From: Streptomyces minutiscleroticus
GTDB lineage: Bacteria > Actinomycetota > Actinomycetes > Streptomycetales > Streptomycetaceae
Assembly: GCF_014650875.1 (NCBI RefSeq)
Contig: NZ_BMVU01000036.1
Location: 22,282 to 86,281 of the forward strand
Reading direction: 5' to 3'
DNA length: 64,000 bases
The notes under the pieces are model-generated. The model searched no databases and had not been told where the DNA came from. It was given only the letters and a program-made list of their open reading frames with translations. This document shows positions 7,666 through 16,608 of the stretch, piece after piece. The translations under genes and the position numbers were made by a program. Within the stretch, counting starts at the first letter, position 1, and every line of letters begins with the position of its first letter.

Positions 7666-8865
7666 TCACAACGGCCGGCCCGGCCAGGCGAGCAGGCGCG
7701 CGCCGAGCACCGCGGTCTGCAGGGCGTAGCGGTGGGCGGGGTCGGCGGGGTCGCAGCCGGTCAGGGTGTGGATGCGCTCCAGCCGGTAGGTGAGTGCGCG
7801 CACGCTGAGCGACAGCTCCCGCGCGGCCGCGGCGGCCACGCAGCCCGCGTCGAAGTACGCCGTGAGGGTGTCCAGCAGCGGCTGCGCCCCGCCGCGCGCC
7901 TGCTCCAGCGGGCCCAGCGTGTAGCGCACCAGGTCCACCAGCGCCTGCCGGTCCCGGGCGAGGACGGGGAAGACCAGCAGGTCGGCGGCGCGCAGGACGG
8001 GATCGTCCAGGCCCATGCGCTGGGCCACGTCCAGCGCGTTGAGGGCCTCTTCATAGCTGTGCCCGATGCCGACGACCCCCTCCCGGGGCCGTCCGACGGC
8101 GACCTGGCTGTCGCCGGTGGCGGCGTACACCAGCTTGGCGAAGTGGGTGAGCACCTCGTCCTGGTCGCCCGGGGCGATGCACACCATCCGCCCGTCCTTG
8201 GTGGTGAACAGGATGCGGCGGTTCTCGAAGCGCGCGAACAGCTCCCCGGACACCTGCCGGGGCACGGAGTCGGCCTCGTCGTACTTCTCCGGCCCCTCGG
8301 CCACCGCGACGGCGTGGGCGCGCGACAGGCGCAGCCCGAAGCGCTCGCACCGCGAGGCGAGGCGCCCCGGGTCCCCGCGCCCGTGCAGCAGGTCGTCGAC
8401 GAACTCGCGCCGGGCCGCCTCCTCCTTGCGGACCACGAGCCGCTGCGCGCGCTCGTAGCCGTCGGCGAAGGCGTCGACCGCCTGCTCGATCACGGTCAGG
8501 ACGCTGTCCGGGTCACTGCCCGCGGGTCTGCTGCGGCGCCCCGCCGCGAGGTGCGCGCGCACCAGGGCGCGCCAGCCCTGCCCGGCCTCGGCCGCCCGGG
8601 CGCCCAGGGCCCTGCGGGACTCGATCTCGTCGCGGTTCAGACGGCGTCCCGTGGCGGCGGCGTCCGCGAGGATCTCCTCGAAGCCCTCCAGGAACGCCTC
8701 GGTGACGGGGGCCCCGGGGAGGGACGCGGGCGTGCCTGCCTCCGTCCGTGCGGCCGCAGTGCGGAACGGGTCCGGGTCCGGGCCCGGGACAGGGTCCACG
8801 GCGGACCGGGATCCGCTCGCGGCCGCACGTGCGAGGCTGTTTCTCCTGGGGTCGGCCGTTCGCAC
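7666..8865 (-). CDS. PucR-family transcriptional regulator (CdaR-like with C-terminal HTH)
   Basis: About 399 residues. The C-terminus carries the PucR-type helix-turn-helix (ELSLSVRALTYRLERIHTLTG), preceded by a GGDEF-like/CdaR middle region and an N-terminal helical domain. GTG 8865 is chosen because GGAGG sits 10 nt upstream; the frame stays open to 9153, but that extension is Arg/Pro-rich noise. PucR-type regulators usually respond to a metabolite and activate nearby catabolic or developmental genes. No obvious target operon adjoins this one. Confidence 0.85.
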   Translation of the reverse strand: MRTADPRRNSLARAAASGSRSAVDPVPGPDPDPFRTAAARTEAGTPASLPGAPVTEAFLEGFEEILADAAATGRRLNRDEIESRRALGARAAEAGQGWRALVRAHLAAGRRSRPAGSDPDSVLTVIEQAVDAFADGYERAQRLVVRKEEAARREFVDDLLHGRGDPGRLASRCERFGLRLSRAHAVAVAEGPEKYDEADSVPRQVSGELFARFENRRILFTTKDGRMVCIAPGDQDEVLTHFAKLVYAATGDSQVAVGRPREGVVGIGHSYEEALNALDVAQRMGLDDPVLRAADLLVFPVLARDRQALVDLVRYTLGPLEQARGGAQPLLDTLTAYFDAGCVAAAAARELSLSVRALTYRLERIHTLTGCDPADPAHRYALQTAVLGARLLAWPGRPL

Positions 8866-9595
8866 GGGCGTCACACCTCCGTTGCGTTGGTCGGTACGGG
8901 CTGCGTCAGCGCCTGTGCGGGCGCCGGGGACCGGAGCGGGTGCCGATCGGGTGTCCGTCCTCGCCGGCGACGGCCGTCCCCTCGGTCCGCGCGGCCGTGC
9001 GGGCGACCGCGGGAGCCGGGTGGGGCGGCTCGCCGAACGGTGCGGCGCGACGGTGTCACCGCCGTGGCGCCTGTCCGCGGGGCGGGACCGAAGGGCCCGT
9101 CCGGTGCCGTCACGCCCCTCACGGACCGGACCGGCCCCGCCGGGCGGCGTCATGGATCAGCGGGAGGAAGGGGGAACCGGGCCGGCGCCGTCGGTATCGG
9201 GGACGGCGTCGCGGGCACTGCCGCCGGTGCGCGCACGGAGGGCGGCGCGCAGATGGATGATCCGCTCCATGCCGTGCCCCCCGTGACGTCGGCCGACCGG
9301 CTGCCGAACACCCGGCGACACACCTGGCGCCGGGGGACAGCCGATACCTCGAATGAGCAAAAGCCCGGACACATTGTACCGTAATCCGGTTGCCGGAAAG
9401 GGCGGCGAAAGGCGTCGGGCCGCGGGGAGGGCGTCCGCGGCCGGGGCACCCCCTGAGCGGGCACGTTCCGCAGGCGTTCGGCGAGTGCGCGTAGGACCGG
9501 CTCACAGGGGTCTTCGCCCGGTGCGCGCACCGGGTTTGTCCGCCGCGGGAAAACGGAGGGCATGGGAGAGGACTTCGGGGGTAAGGGCGGAAAGT
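8866..9595. other. Long intergenic region between divergent regulators
   Basis: This 730 bp holds no convincing gene. The open frames are arginine-rich on both strands. The one modest candidate is a minus-strand 37-codon frame, 9157-9270, starting MERIIHLRAALRARTG behind a GGGGGGCAC site. An AT-richer patch at about 9340-9400 contains TACAAT on the minus strand, a plausible -10. The stretch probably carries promoters for the PucR gene and for the rightward ATPase gene. Confidence 0.35.
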
Positions 9596-10072
9596 ATGAA
9601 CGGGGTCACGAAGGTGGTTTGGATGGAACCGGTCTCGCGCGAGGAGGATTCCGTACCCGGCGTCACTCCTCCTGAGGTCACGGCGAGTCTGGACGGTGAC
9701 GGGGGGTGTATCGCCCAGGCCCGGGACCTGGCCACGGAGTTCCTCACCCGGGTGCAGGGCGAGTACGGTCTGCCGGTCTCCGCACGGGCCATGGACCTGA
9801 CACAGCTGGTGGTGAGCGAACTCGTCACCAACGCGCTCAAGTACGCGCCCGGTCCGATCCTTCTGCAGCTGCGCATCTGGGTCGACCTGATAGAGGTCAC
9901 CATCTGGGACAGCAACCCGGTGCTGCCGATGGCCCGGGTGGCCGACCCCGGCCGGGTGGGCCAGCACGGCCTGGAGATCGTGATGGCGGTGGTGGAGAGC
10001 TTCCAGGCGCACCGGGGGCCGACGGGCAAGCGGATCACCGCGCGCATCGCCCTCCTCGACGGCCTCGACTGA
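9596..10072 (+). CDS. ATP-binding anti-sigma-type regulator (HATPase_c_2)
   Basis: A 158-residue GHKL ATPase domain of the RsbW/SpoIIAB kind, very numerous in Streptomyces. The N-box is VVSELVTNALKYA, followed by a D-S-N substitution in the G1 region and GQHGLEIVMAV as the G-box. The protein has no sensor. It would bind ATP and either sequester a sigma factor or phosphorylate a STAS antagonist. ATG 9596 (site GGGCGGAAAG) is used; ATG 9623, behind GAAGGTGG, is also credible. A STAS protein is encoded at 13370, but partnership is only a guess. Confidence 0.8.
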   Translation: MNGVTKVVWMEPVSREEDSVPGVTPPEVTASLDGDGGCIAQARDLATEFLTRVQGEYGLPVSARAMDLTQLVVSELVTNALKYAPGPILLQLRIWVDLIEVTIWDSNPVLPMARVADPGRVGQHGLEIVMAVVESFQAHRGPTGKRITARIALLDGLD

Positions 10073-10227
10073 CCGCCCCGGCCGGCACCGGCGGACCGCC
10101 ACGGCGACCGCGACGGCGACCGCCCCGAGCGCCGAACGGCCCTCCCCGACTCCGGGCGGCGGGCCGAACACACCGTCCTCCGCCGACCGGTGCCGTATAT
10201 CCGTACCCCCGTGCCCGAGCGCTCGGC

Positions 10228-10233
10228 TACCTT
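10228..10233 (+). promoter_or_regulatory. -10 box of a leaderless promoter
   Basis: TACCTT fits the actinobacterial TAnnnT -10 and ends 6 nt before the ATG at 10240. No Shine-Dalgarno precedes that ATG, so transcription probably starts at the A of the start codon. The same arrangement recurs at 40765. Confidence 0.5.
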
Positions 10234-10239
10234 CGCGGT

Positions 10240-10932
10240 ATGGACTCCGCGACCCTCCTCCTTCATCTGCGCAGCGAGTTGACCGCCTTCCGGGACTGCC
10301 TGAGCGGTGACGTGACCGCACCGGTGGAGCACTGCGGCGACTGGACCCTGTACGACCTCGCGGACCACCTGGGGAGAGAGAACCTCTGGGCGGCGACCGC
10401 GGTCACCCACGGGCACGGCGACGACGCGTCCCCCGCGGCTCCGCGGGAACGGGCAGCGCTGACACGGTGGTTCGACACCACGTCCGCGACGCTGCTGCGG
10501 GCCCTGGACACCGATCCGGCCACTGAGGCGTGGACGTTCCACCCGCCGCACACGGTGGGTTTCTGGCAGCGGCGGCGCTGCCTGGAGACGCTCGTGCACC
10601 GCTGGGACGCCCAGCACGCGCTCGGTACACCGGAGCCGCTCGACGCCGAACTGGCCGGTGAGGGCATCGCCGAGGTCTTCGACACCATGGCGCCGCGGCA
10701 GGTGGTCCGGGGCCGTGCGACCGTCCCGCGGGTCGCGCTCCGGCTGACCGCCACGGACACCGGAGAGAGCTGGACGTACGGCCCGGGCGCCCCCGTCGCC
10801 GTGCTCAGCGGCACCGCCGAGGACCTCCTGCTGACCCTGTGGGGGCGGCTGCCGGGCGCGGGCGGCTCCCTCGTGTGGGAAGGCGACCGGCAGGCGGGGC
10901 AACGCGTACTGGACGGTCCGCTGGTGCCCTGA
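10240..10932 (+). CDS. Maleylpyruvate isomerase family / DinB-like mycothiol-dependent enzyme
   Basis: A 230-residue protein of the actinobacterial MDMPI/DinB-like superfamily: a four-helix N-terminal domain with metal-binding histidines (about HCGDWTLYDLADHLG and RCLETLVHRWDAQHALG) and a C-terminal SCP2-like half (from about residue 145). These are mostly mycothiol-S-transferases of unknown substrate. The ATG is probably leaderless. It converges on the TerB gene, with a strong hairpin between them. Confidence 0.8.
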   Translation: MDSATLLLHLRSELTAFRDCLSGDVTAPVEHCGDWTLYDLADHLGRENLWAATAVTHGHGDDASPAAPRERAALTRWFDTTSATLLRALDTDPATEAWTFHPPHTVGFWQRRRCLETLVHRWDAQHALGTPEPLDAELAGEGIAEVFDTMAPRQVVRGRATVPRVALRLTATDTGESWTYGPGAPVAVLSGTAEDLLLTLWGRLPGAGGSLVWEGDRQAGQRVLDGPLVP

Positions 10933-11009
10933 CCGCGCACCCTCCCGGACACGTCCTCCCCGGATGCGGCCGGCTCTCCGCCGCACCGCCCCCTTGCTCT
11001 CCGCGGGAA

Positions 11010-11037
11010 GGGCGACGGGCATGGCCGCCCGTCGCCC
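11010..11037. terminator. Bidirectional hairpin terminator
   Basis: An 11-bp perfect inverted repeat (GGGCGACGGGC / GCCCGTCGCCC) with a 6-nt loop sits between the convergent MDMPI and TerB genes and can serve both. Confidence 0.65.
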
Positions 11038-11124
11038 GCCGTGTGCCCCGGGGACGGTGCGGCGGAGCCGCGGCAGCGGTTCGCCGTCGGCGCCGCGGCC
11101 GCACGGGGCGGGGCGGTCCGCCTG

Positions 11125-11727
11125 TCAGATGCCGAACTCCGCGGGCGGGACACCGAGGGCCGCGCATGCCTCACGGACGGCGTACTGCTCGGACATCTCG
11201 AAGTGCCCGTCCGCACCGGCGACGACGATGCCGGTCTGGATGACCGCGCGGGCCTCCGCCGGCTTCTTGGCGGCCTTGGCGATCTCCTGGAGCACCTCGG
11301 CCTTGCCCAGCTCGAAGTTGGCGACGAGCCGGTCCACGTGCCGGTTGAACCGCTGGCGGAGCTGGTCGGCGGGGAAGTTCTGCAGCACCTCGTTGGTGAC
11401 GATCAGCTCCTCGACGCGCTGGCGCTCCGCCGGCTCCACGTGCCCGTCGGCCGCGGCCACCAGGGCGCACATCGCCATGCTGGCGTCCCGGTAGGCGCCG
11501 CTCTTCAGCTCGGTCTTCGCCGCGGCGAGCTGGGACTTGAGCAGTCCGATCAGCTGGGCCCTGGAGCCGCCGGAGGACGAGCCCGACCCGTGACCGCCGT
11601 GCTGCCCCTGTCCGTAAGGGCTGTTCCCCTGTCCGTAGGGGCTGTTCCCCTGTCCGTGCCCGCCCGCACCCCGGGAACCCTGGGACTGCTGGAGATTCTT
11701 GGCCTGATCCTTGATCCGGTCCCACAT
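11125..11727 (-). CDS. TerB-like tellurite-resistance/stress protein
   Basis: About 200 residues. An N-terminal basic segment (MWDRIKDQAKNL) is followed by a Gly/Ser/Gln-rich linker with three SPYGQG repeats, then an all-helical TerB domain with acidic metal-site motifs ADGHVEPAE and ADGHFEMSE. TerB domains act in metal-linked stress and membrane-associated complexes. ATG 11727 gives the usual MWDRIKDQ start; GTG 11733 sits at a better distance from GAGG, so translation may begin two codons earlier. No terC/terD genes are adjacent. Confidence 0.85.
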   Translation of the reverse strand: MWDRIKDQAKNLQQSQGSRGAGGHGQGNSPYGQGNSPYGQGQHGGHGSGSSSGGSRAQLIGLLKSQLAAAKTELKSGAYRDASMAMCALVAAADGHVEPAERQRVEELIVTNEVLQNFPADQLRQRFNRHVDRLVANFELGKAEVLQEIAKAAKKPAEARAVIQTGIVVAGADGHFEMSEQYAVREACAALGVPPAEFGI

Positions 11728-11988
11728 CGCCACTGGTGCCACCTCGGCTTCTGCTGCCTGTCCGTGTTCGGTCGTCGGTCGCGTTCTCCGCGGTCCGTCA
11801 GGTCAACGCCTCCGGGAGCGGCCGGGTTCCCGCACGGCAAAGCGGAAGCAAAGAAATCATCCGGGAGAGGGAGCACGCGACGGCCCGGCGGGGCCTGCGC
11901 CGGGCGTCCGCGCGGGACGCCTGCGCGGACGCCCGCGGCCGGTCCCATACTGGGTGTGCCGGAGCACACAGCACCAGAGGAGCCGCAC

Positions 11989-12315
11989 GTGTCCACCGTC
12001 CTGAAGAGGGCCTATCTCCTGGCCGTCGTCGTACTCGGCCTGGTCAACGCCGTCGGGGTGGTCGACCCGGACGTCATGTTCGCGCTCTGCCTCGCCCTGA
12101 CCCTGCCGTGCTCCCTCTTCACCGCGGGAGTGCTCTTCTACGGCGTCGCGCCCCTTCTGGCGTTCCTCGGCGTGCCTTCGGCCGCGGCGCAGTTCGTGGT
12201 GGACTTCGGGTACGCCGCGGTCGGCGGGTTCCTGAACGTGCTGCTCGTACGGGTTCTGCTACGGGCGGGGGCGGCGGTCCCGCGGAAGTGCCTCCCGGCC
12301 CGCGCCGCGCGGTGA
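11989..12315 (+). CDS. Small integral membrane protein
   Basis: A 108-residue, very hydrophobic protein with three likely membrane spans (about 8-28, 32-62 and 68-95) and an Arg/Lys-rich C-terminus expected in the cytoplasm. The GTG start has AGAGGAG 7 nt upstream. It resembles another small membrane protein at 36132 in size and Leu/Val/Ala composition. The function is not recognisable. Confidence 0.7.
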   Translation: MSTVLKRAYLLAVVVLGLVNAVGVVDPDVMFALCLALTLPCSLFTAGVLFYGVAPLLAFLGVPSAAAQFVVDFGYAAVGGFLNVLLVRVLLRAGAAVPRKCLPARAAR

Positions 12316-12441
12316 GCCCGGCCGTCGCGTCACACCGGTCGGATCCGGCGCACCCGGCCGGATCGGGACGGTACGGGCCCGGCGCGAAGCGGCAGACTGG
12401 CCCCTGACGGACGACGGCACAGGGCACGAGGAGGCACCGTC

Positions 12442-12741
12442 ATGGCTGTCACTGCGCACGCTCCGCACACCGGCCACCCCCACGAGCACCGCGGCGGCTG
12501 CGGTCACGTGGAAGTGCCGCACCTCGACCACGTCGACTACGTGCACGACGGGCATCTGCACCGCGCGCACGAGGACCACGCCGACGAGTGCGAGCCCACC
12601 GGTCACACCGTCCACGAGCGGCACGACCACGAGCACCGGGTCGGCTGCGGCCATGTCGCGGTGCCCCACGGCGACCACGTGGACTACATCCACGACGGGC
12701 ACCGCCACGCCGCCCACGAGGGCCACTGGGACGACCACTGA
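12442..12741 (+). CDS. Histidine-rich tandem-repeat protein (putative metal binder)
   Basis: A 99-residue protein with 27 histidines and 3 cysteines. It consists of two copies of a 33-residue unit (about 14-46 and 63-95), 26 of 33 positions identical, each with the pattern HEHR-x-GCGHV-x-VPH-x-DHVDY-x-HDGH. No signal peptide or membrane span is seen, so it is probably cytoplasmic. The composition suggests binding of zinc, nickel or another soft metal as buffer or chaperone. GAGGAGG precedes the ATG closely. No transporter or metal regulator lies next to it. Confidence 0.8.
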   Translation: MAVTAHAPHTGHPHEHRGGCGHVEVPHLDHVDYVHDGHLHRAHEDHADECEPTGHTVHERHDHEHRVGCGHVAVPHGDHVDYIHDGHRHAAHEGHWDDH

Positions 12742-12749
12742 CCGACGGC

Positions 12750-13023
12750 GGCGGCCGGTCGTAGAGCGGCTCCAGCAGGAACCCGGCGCTGTCGGCGGCG
12801 TCGGGGCGGGCGGCGAGCGCGTGGCCGTCGCGGGCGTTCTCCACGGAGCGGTGGAGGAAGTTCCGGCGTAGGCGCCGAGCCACGTACGGGAGTCCCGGCG
12901 CGCCTCGTCCGCCAGGATCCGGGCGGTTTTCCCCGTCGAGCCCCTCGATGACGGGGCCGCGACGGCGGGGGCGGCGGCGCGTGCGAGGAACGCGTCGTGG
13001 ACGGGGGGCTGCCGGGCGGTCAT
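12750..13023 (-). pseudogene. Frameshifted remnant of an unrecognised small gene
   Basis: ATG 13023 has a good GGAGAAC site. Reading leftward, protein-like sequence alternates between frames: MTARQPPVHDAFLARA in one, VIEGLDGE in a second, TARILADEARRDSRTWLGAY back in the first, then RNFLHRSVENARDGHALAA and GFLLEPLYDRP in the second. At least three indels are needed to join them. The ancestral product is about 95 residues and not recognised. It is a decayed gene or, less likely, a cluster of sequencing errors. Confidence 0.45.
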
Positions 13024-13369
13024 CGCGTGTTCTCCGGTGGGCCGGTGACGGACACGGCCGCGGGGACGGCCCCGCTGCCGGAGGCCGTCCCGCACCGTCC
13101 GCGGCGGCGCACGGACACCGCCCGGGAGATCGACGCACGAGTGGCCCCTGCCGCCCGGCCGGCCGGAGGGAAACGGAGTCCGGGGCGGGCCGGAAGGCGG
13201 CCGGCGGGAGGCGTCCGCCGCACGCGGCGTCCCCTCGCGGCCCTACGCGGAGCGGCCGCGAAGACCGGTGCCGGAGCCATCGGGACGCGTCGCCCGTAGC
13301 ATCCTGGGGCATCCTGGCATCGAAGGCCGAGCGGCGGCCGGGACACCGGCGAGTGCTGTCGAGGGGCGA

Positions 13370-13735
13370 GTGACCGACATCCGGAAAGCAACGGACTCCA
13401 GTCATCTGCGGATCACCCGTACCACCGTCGACGGCGTCACCGTCGTCGCCACGCACGGCGACATCGACTACGACAGCGCCGACCTCCTCGGCCGGGCCCT
13501 CGCCCCGCCCGACGGCGCGACGCGGCCGCGGATCGTGCTCGACCTCAGCGCGGCGACCTTCCTGGACTCCACCGGCGTCCGCACCCTCATGAGCGCGCAC
13601 CACGACATCCAGCGGGCCCAGGGACGGCTGCGCCTGGCCGGTGCGGCCGGTTCCGTCCTGCACACCTTGCGCCTCATCAGCGTCGACACCGTCATCGACT
13701 GCTTTCCCACCCTCCGTCAGGCCCTCGGCGCCTGA
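13370..13735 (+). CDS. STAS-domain anti-anti-sigma factor
   Basis: A 121-residue single STAS domain of the SpoIIAA/RsbV/BldG kind, with the phosphorylatable serine in LDSTGVRTL. It would bind and release an anti-sigma ATPase when unphosphorylated. GTG 13370 follows GAGGGGCGA. A TAGCAT -10-like box at 13297-13302 sits about 70 bp upstream, so the leader would be about 60 nt. The anti-sigma-type ATPase at 9596 is a possible but unproven partner. Confidence 0.85.
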   Translation: MTDIRKATDSSHLRITRTTVDGVTVVATHGDIDYDSADLLGRALAPPDGATRPRIVLDLSAATFLDSTGVRTLMSAHHDIQRAQGRLRLAGAAGSVLHTLRLISVDTVIDCFPTLRQALGA

Positions 13736-14043
13736 ACCCACCTTCCCCGTACGGGAGTCGCGCGCGGCCGGCCGGTACTGCGGGCGGCGCCCCGCACCCG
13801 GGCACGGACGCGGACGGGCCCCCGGCGGGCCCGGCACGCCGGACCCGCCCCGTCCGGACCGGGCCGGACCGGGCCGGGCCGGGCCGGGCCGGACGACGGG
13901 TTGCCATACCAAGCGGATCCGGTCCGGGCAAGGCCGGGCGGCGAAGACCGCCCCTTCGGACGGACGCGAACATTCCGGGCGTACGGCACGGGGAGTAGCC
14001 CCAGCAGAGCAACGAGAGACAGCCCTTCGAGAGGGAGACCTCC
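13736..14043. other. Intergenic region with GGGCC repeats
   Basis: About 300 bp. At 13855-13893 a GGACCGGGCC motif recurs, then collapses into GGGCC repeats; this may terminate transcription of the STAS gene. The last 60 bp lead into a GAGAGGGAG ribosome site for the secreted protein at 14044. No gene was seen. Confidence 0.4.
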
Positions 14044-14352
14044 ATGCGTCGCTTCCGTACCCCCCTCGTCGCCCTGGCGGCGGCCTTCCTCACCGTCGGC
14101 GCCGGCGGCGCGCGGGCCGACGCGGCCGTCGGCCAGGTGATCGTCTTCGGCACCGAAGGGGAACCGGTGACCGTCTACGAGGACCCCGGCGGCTGCCACA
14201 AGCTGCCGCTCACCGCCCATGTGCTGGTCAACGACACGAGCGGGGACGTGCAGATCCACGGCGACCCCTTCTGCGTGTCCCCGGGCCTGACCGTGCAGCC
14301 CGGCTACGGCGCGCACGTCGCGCCCGGCAGCGGCAGCTTCTCCGCCGTCTGA
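14044..14352 (+). CDS. Small secreted protein of unknown function
   Basis: 102 residues with a clear Sec signal peptide (MRRFRTPLVALAAAFLTVG, likely cleavage after ARADA, about residue 27). The mature part is about 75 residues of predicted beta strand with two cysteines (GGCHKLP and DPFCVSP) that could form one disulfide. It resembles the many small extracellular proteins of Streptomyces with no assigned role. The stop lies 41 bp before the nucleotide-sugar dehydrogenase gene, so they may be co-transcribed. Confidence 0.75.
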   Translation: MRRFRTPLVALAAAFLTVGAGGARADAAVGQVIVFGTEGEPVTVYEDPGGCHKLPLTAHVLVNDTSGDVQIHGDPFCVSPGLTVQPGYGAHVAPGSGSFSAV

Positions 14353-14393
14353 GGCACCCCTGCACGCCGCCCCTCCCGCCAAGGAAGGTCCCC

Positions 14394-15653
14394 ATGATGA
14401 TCGACCTCGTCGTGATCGGTCTCGGACACGTCGGACTGCCGCTGGCCGCCCGCGCCTGCGAGGCGGGGCTCACGACCGCCGGATACGACACCGACGCCGA
14501 GGTGGTGGCGGGCCTCGGGGCCGGGCGGTCGCACATCGACGACGTGGACGACGGCCGGGTCGCCGGGATGCTGGCGGCCGGGTTCCGGGTCGGCCGCGAC
14601 CCGTCGGTGATCGGCCGCGCCGCCACGGTGGTGATCTGCGTGCCCACCGGCCTGACCGACGACGGGGCCCCCGACCTGGCCGCGGTGCGGGCGGCGACCG
14701 CCGACGTGGCCGCGGCGCTGCGGCCCGGCACGCTGGTCGTGCTGGAGTCCACCAGCCACCCGGGCACCACCCAGGACGTCGTCCGCCCCGTCCTGGAGCG
14801 GGTCAGCGGGCTGCGGGCCGGTGAGGACTTCCACCTCGCCCACTCCCCCGAGCGGATCGACCCGGGCAACCGGCTGTTCGGCCTGCGCAACACCCCCAAG
14901 GTGATCGGCGGCTGCACACCGTTGTGCGCCAAGCACGCCGTCGCCTTCTACAGCCGCCTGGTGGACACCGTGGTGGTCGCCAAGGGCACCCGCGAGGCGG
15001 AGGCGGCGAAGCTGCTGGAGAACACCTACCGGTACGTGAACATCGCGCTGGTCGACGAGGTCGCGCTGTACTGCGACGCGCTGGGCATCGACGTCTGGGA
15101 CGTGCTGCACTGCGCCGCGACCAAACCCTTCGGCTACGCGCCGTTCCGCCCCGGTGCCGGAGTGGGCGGCCACTGCATCCCCGTCGACCCCCACTACCTG
15201 GCCGCGAGCGCCGACGCGGCGGGCCGTCCGCTGGGCCTGGTGTCCGCCGCCCGCTCGGCGCTGGACCGGATGCCGCGCCACGTGGCCGACCGGGCCGCCG
15301 CGCTCCTCGCCCGCCCGGGGGAACCCGTGGCCGGGGCCGAGGTCCTGCTGCTGGGGGTGGCGTACAAACCCGACGTCGGCGACGTGCGCCACTCCCCCGC
15401 CGCCCCGGTGGCGCGGCACCTGCGCGAGCGCGGGGCGCACGTGGTGTACCACGACCCCCACGTACCGGAGTTCACCGTGGACGGCACGGCGGTGCCGTGC
15501 GCACCCGGTCTGCCGCGGGCCCTGGCCGCCGCGGACCTGGCGGTCCTGCTCCAGGACCACGCCTGTTACGACACCTCCCTGCTGATGCGTGCGCCGTGCC
15601 CGGTGCTCGACACGCGCGGAAGACTCTCCGGGCCGCACGTCACCCAGTTGTGA
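14394..15653 (+). CDS. UDP-glucose/GDP-mannose dehydrogenase family (WecC-like nucleotide-sugar dehydrogenase)
   Basis: 419 residues. N-terminal Rossmann motif GLGHVGLPLA, middle dimer domain with EAAKLLENTYRYVNIALVDE, catalytic C261 in GVGGHCIPVDPHYL, and a C-terminal UDP-binding domain (LLGVAYKPDVGDVRHSP). It oxidises the C6 hydroxyl of a nucleotide sugar to a uronate with two NAD+. The GHCIPVDP form resembles UDP-N-acetylmannosamine or UDP-N-acetylglucosamine dehydrogenases more than UDP-glucose dehydrogenase. It stands apart from the exopolysaccharide locus at 50-60 kb but could feed it. Site AAGGAAGG precedes two adjacent ATGs (14394, 14397). Confidence 0.88.
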   Translation: MMIDLVVIGLGHVGLPLAARACEAGLTTAGYDTDAEVVAGLGAGRSHIDDVDDGRVAGMLAAGFRVGRDPSVIGRAATVVICVPTGLTDDGAPDLAAVRAATADVAAALRPGTLVVLESTSHPGTTQDVVRPVLERVSGLRAGEDFHLAHSPERIDPGNRLFGLRNTPKVIGGCTPLCAKHAVAFYSRLVDTVVVAKGTREAEAAKLLENTYRYVNIALVDEVALYCDALGIDVWDVLHCAATKPFGYAPFRPGAGVGGHCIPVDPHYLAASADAAGRPLGLVSAARSALDRMPRHVADRAAALLARPGEPVAGAEVLLLGVAYKPDVGDVRHSPAAPVARHLRERGAHVVYHDPHVPEFTVDGTAVPCAPGLPRALAAADLAVLLQDHACYDTSLLMRAPCPVLDTRGRLSGPHVTQL

Positions 15654-15675
15654 GGAAACCCGCTGGAGCAGGAGC

Positions 15676-15747
15676 GGGACGGCCGCGAAAACGAATGAGG
15701 GGACGGCCGCGAAAGCTGGTGCGGGGACGGCCGCGGCAGCGGTTCCG
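15676..15747 (+). repeat. Three 24-bp tandem repeats
   Basis: Copies begin at 15676, 15700 and 15724. Each starts GGGACGGCCGCG and then diverges (AAAACGAATGAG, AAAGCTGGTGCG, GCAGCGGTTCCG). They lie just after the dehydrogenase stop. One frame would encode an 8-residue GTAAK-like repeat, but no credible gene contains it. Confidence 0.8.
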
Positions 15748-16001
15748 AGGCCGTGGAACAGCCCTCGAAAAAGACCACGGGAAATCAGTTCATACGGCTT
15801 CGACGTGCCCTCGGCAGACCTTCACCCCCATTTTCCGACAGTTTTCCATTCTTGCGCCGGACTCCCGGCGGTTTTCCGGAGGAATTCGGTCGCCGGCCGG
15901 ATTCCGGCGCGGGACGGCGCCGCGGGAGAAGCCCCCGACGCCGTGAACCGCCGACGGCATCGCTCCACGCATGCCGTCGACAAACGAAGGAGAGCAGATC
16001 C

Positions 16002-16520
16002 ATGACCACTGAAATCGCCAACGACCGGCTCAGGAAGCGCTTCCAGAAGTGGGACACCGACGGCAGCGGCTCCCTGGAGCGCGGCGACTTCGTGGGCGAG
16101 GCCAAGAAGATCGCCCAGAACTTCGGCGCGGCTCCGGGCTCCCCCGAGGTGCAGTCCCTGAACGACGCCTTCCAGGGCCTGTTCGACTACCTCTCCAGCG
16201 GGTCCGAATCGGTCTCCGAGGACCAGTTCCTGAACGTCACCGGGAACCTGATCTTCCAGCAGGGCGAGGCCGACTTCAACCGTGCCCTCGGGCCGGTGAT
16301 CGAGGCGCTCGTCGGCCTCTGCGACAAGAACGACGACGGGCTGATCAACGGCGGGGAGTTCGCGGCCTGGCTGACCGCGGTCGGCGTGGGTCCGGACCGG
16401 GCCGAGGAGGTGTTCCAGCAGGTGGACACCGACGGCGACGGCGAGCTGTCCCAGCAGGAGCTGCTCGCCGCGGTCCGCAACTACCACTTCGGCCGGCTCG
16501 ACGTCGAGCTGCTGGGCTGA
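16002..16520 (+). CDS. Calerythrin-like EF-hand calcium-binding protein
   Basis: 172 residues with four EF-hand positions. Loops 1 (DTDGSGSLERGDF), 3 (DKNDDGLINGGEF) and 4 (DTDGDGELSQQEL) are canonical. Loop 2 (around SSGSESVSEDQF) has lost its ligands, exactly the pattern of the calerythrin/sarcoplasmic-type proteins known from actinomycetes. It is likely a cytosolic calcium buffer or sensor. ATG 16002 follows AAGGAG. The 350 bp upstream hold the 24-bp repeats and no other gene. Confidence 0.92.
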   Translation: MTTEIANDRLRKRFQKWDTDGSGSLERGDFVGEAKKIAQNFGAAPGSPEVQSLNDAFQGLFDYLSSGSESVSEDQFLNVTGNLIFQQGEADFNRALGPVIEALVGLCDKNDDGLINGGEFAAWLTAVGVGPDRAEEVFQQVDTDGDGELSQQELLAAVRNYHFGRLDVELLG

Positions 16521-16566
16521 CCCCCTGAGGTGAACGCCCGGGCCGTCCGCCCGAGGTGAACGCCGC

Positions 16567-16599
16567 GGCCGGCGGTCCCGTACGACGGGGCCGCCGGCC
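16567..16599. terminator. Bidirectional hairpin terminator
   Basis: A long inverted repeat (GGCCGGCGG and CCGCCGGCC, with inner CCCG/CGGG pairing) lies between the convergent calerythrin gene and the leftward biosynthetic arm. Two direct GAGGTGAACGCC copies (16527 and 16553) precede it. Confidence 0.65.
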
Positions 16600-16608
16600 G
16601 CAGGCGGG

